From NCBI RefSeq assembly GCF_902499335.1, contig NZ_CABVQK010000001.1:558001-622000 (forward strand): a stretch of 64,000 nt of DNA. The letters are read 5' to 3'. How positions within the stretch are numbered: position 1 is the first letter of the stretch; every line of letters begins with the position of its first letter. Of this stretch, positions 63,910-64,000 are shown piece after piece. The DNA comes from Burkholderia lata. GTDB lineage: Bacteria; Pseudomonadota; Gammaproteobacteria; Burkholderiales; Burkholderiaceae. Under the pieces are notes generated by a model that made no database searches, was not told the origin of the DNA, and saw only the letters and a program-made list of their open reading frames with translations. Position numbers and translations under genes: made by a program.

Positions 63910-64000
63910 ATGGTTGGCATTCACGATCTCAACGCCTATTTCGACATCGCCGCCAGTGCCGGCGGCGTGAATATCGTGCCGCACGTGCGGGCGGCCGCAC
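63910..64000 (+). CDS. Start of an unidentified gene after the curli operon
   Basis: An ATG at 63910 with AGGGGACGATC in front opens a frame that stays open to the window edge (MVGIHDLNAYFDIAASAGG and on, 30 codons seen). It has no signal peptide at the start. I do not recognise the family from so short a piece. It lies behind the curli terminator and may have its own promoter or be reached by readthrough. Confidence 0.6.
   Translation, partial: MVGIHDLNAYFDIAASAGGVNIVPHVRAAA

Overview
The window is GC-rich, densely coded DNA (LysR, MarR, XRE and AraC regulators, MHS-type symporters, short spacers) and fits the second replicon of a Burkholderia cepacia complex species. The strongest anchor is the convergent pair rpfF (287 aa crotonase-type BDSF synthase) and rpfR (667 aa PAS-GGDEF-EAL receptor), whose lengths, residues and arrangement match the cis-2-dodecenoic acid signalling module of that group. 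No rRNA, tRNA, CRISPR array, IS element or prophage was seen.

Layout. 1-4.7 kb: the end of a thioredoxin-reductase-like flavoprotein, then a LysR regulator, a DSD1-type PLP enzyme, an ornithine-cyclodeaminase-family reductase and a HAD phosphatase. 4.8-11.3 kb: stand-alone genes for GST, YciI with a divergent MarR, a PEP-mutase-like enzyme, a CMD-family protein, an XRE regulator, and an MFS exporter divergent from an AraC regulator. 11.4-20.2 kb: an uncharacterised catabolic island with two MHS symporters, an RraA-like aldolase, a class II aldolase, a 2-hydroxyacid dehydrogenase, a LysR regulator, an M20 N-carbamoyl/ureido hydrolase and a citrate-lyase-like CoA lyase. Its promoters share sequence motifs, so it looks like one regulon. 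20.2-27.2 kb: envelope and small proteins (DUF3857/transglutaminase, DUF3617, OmpA-like), three small genes with good ribosome binding sites, and a KimA-like APC permease.

27.3-36.5 kb: a thuEFGKAB-type disaccharide operon (ABC importer, ThuA, ThuB) extended by a LamB-like porin and a glucokinase; outer-membrane entry, inner-membrane import, 3-keto oxidation and glucose phosphorylation are all encoded together. 36.6-39.9 kb: a response regulator and hybrid histidine kinase. 40.5-43.4 kb: rpfF/rpfR. 44.0-51.1 kb: a pyroglutamate module (DUF1445/YcsI D-glutamate-cyclase-like enzyme, MFS transporter, fused 5-oxoprolinase) with a divergent LysR. 51.2-53.4 kb: an exported protein of unknown function and an ABM-domain protein. 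53.5-58.3 kb: a four-gene operon of arylsulfatase lipoprotein, formylglycine-generating enzyme with a signal peptide, NLPA/MetQ-like binding protein and YkgJ-type cysteine cluster protein. 58.5-59.3 kb: an SDR oxidoreductase. 59.7-63.8 kb: a curli operon in the order csgE-csgF-csgG-csgB-like-csgA-like, with an enlarged repeat-rich curlin, a candidate sigma-54 promoter and a clear terminator; a further gene begins at 63910 and runs off the window.

Most functional assignments rest on motifs and remembered family features read by eye. Starts were chosen from ribosome binding sites, overlaps and signal peptides. Regulatory sites are pattern-based proposals.
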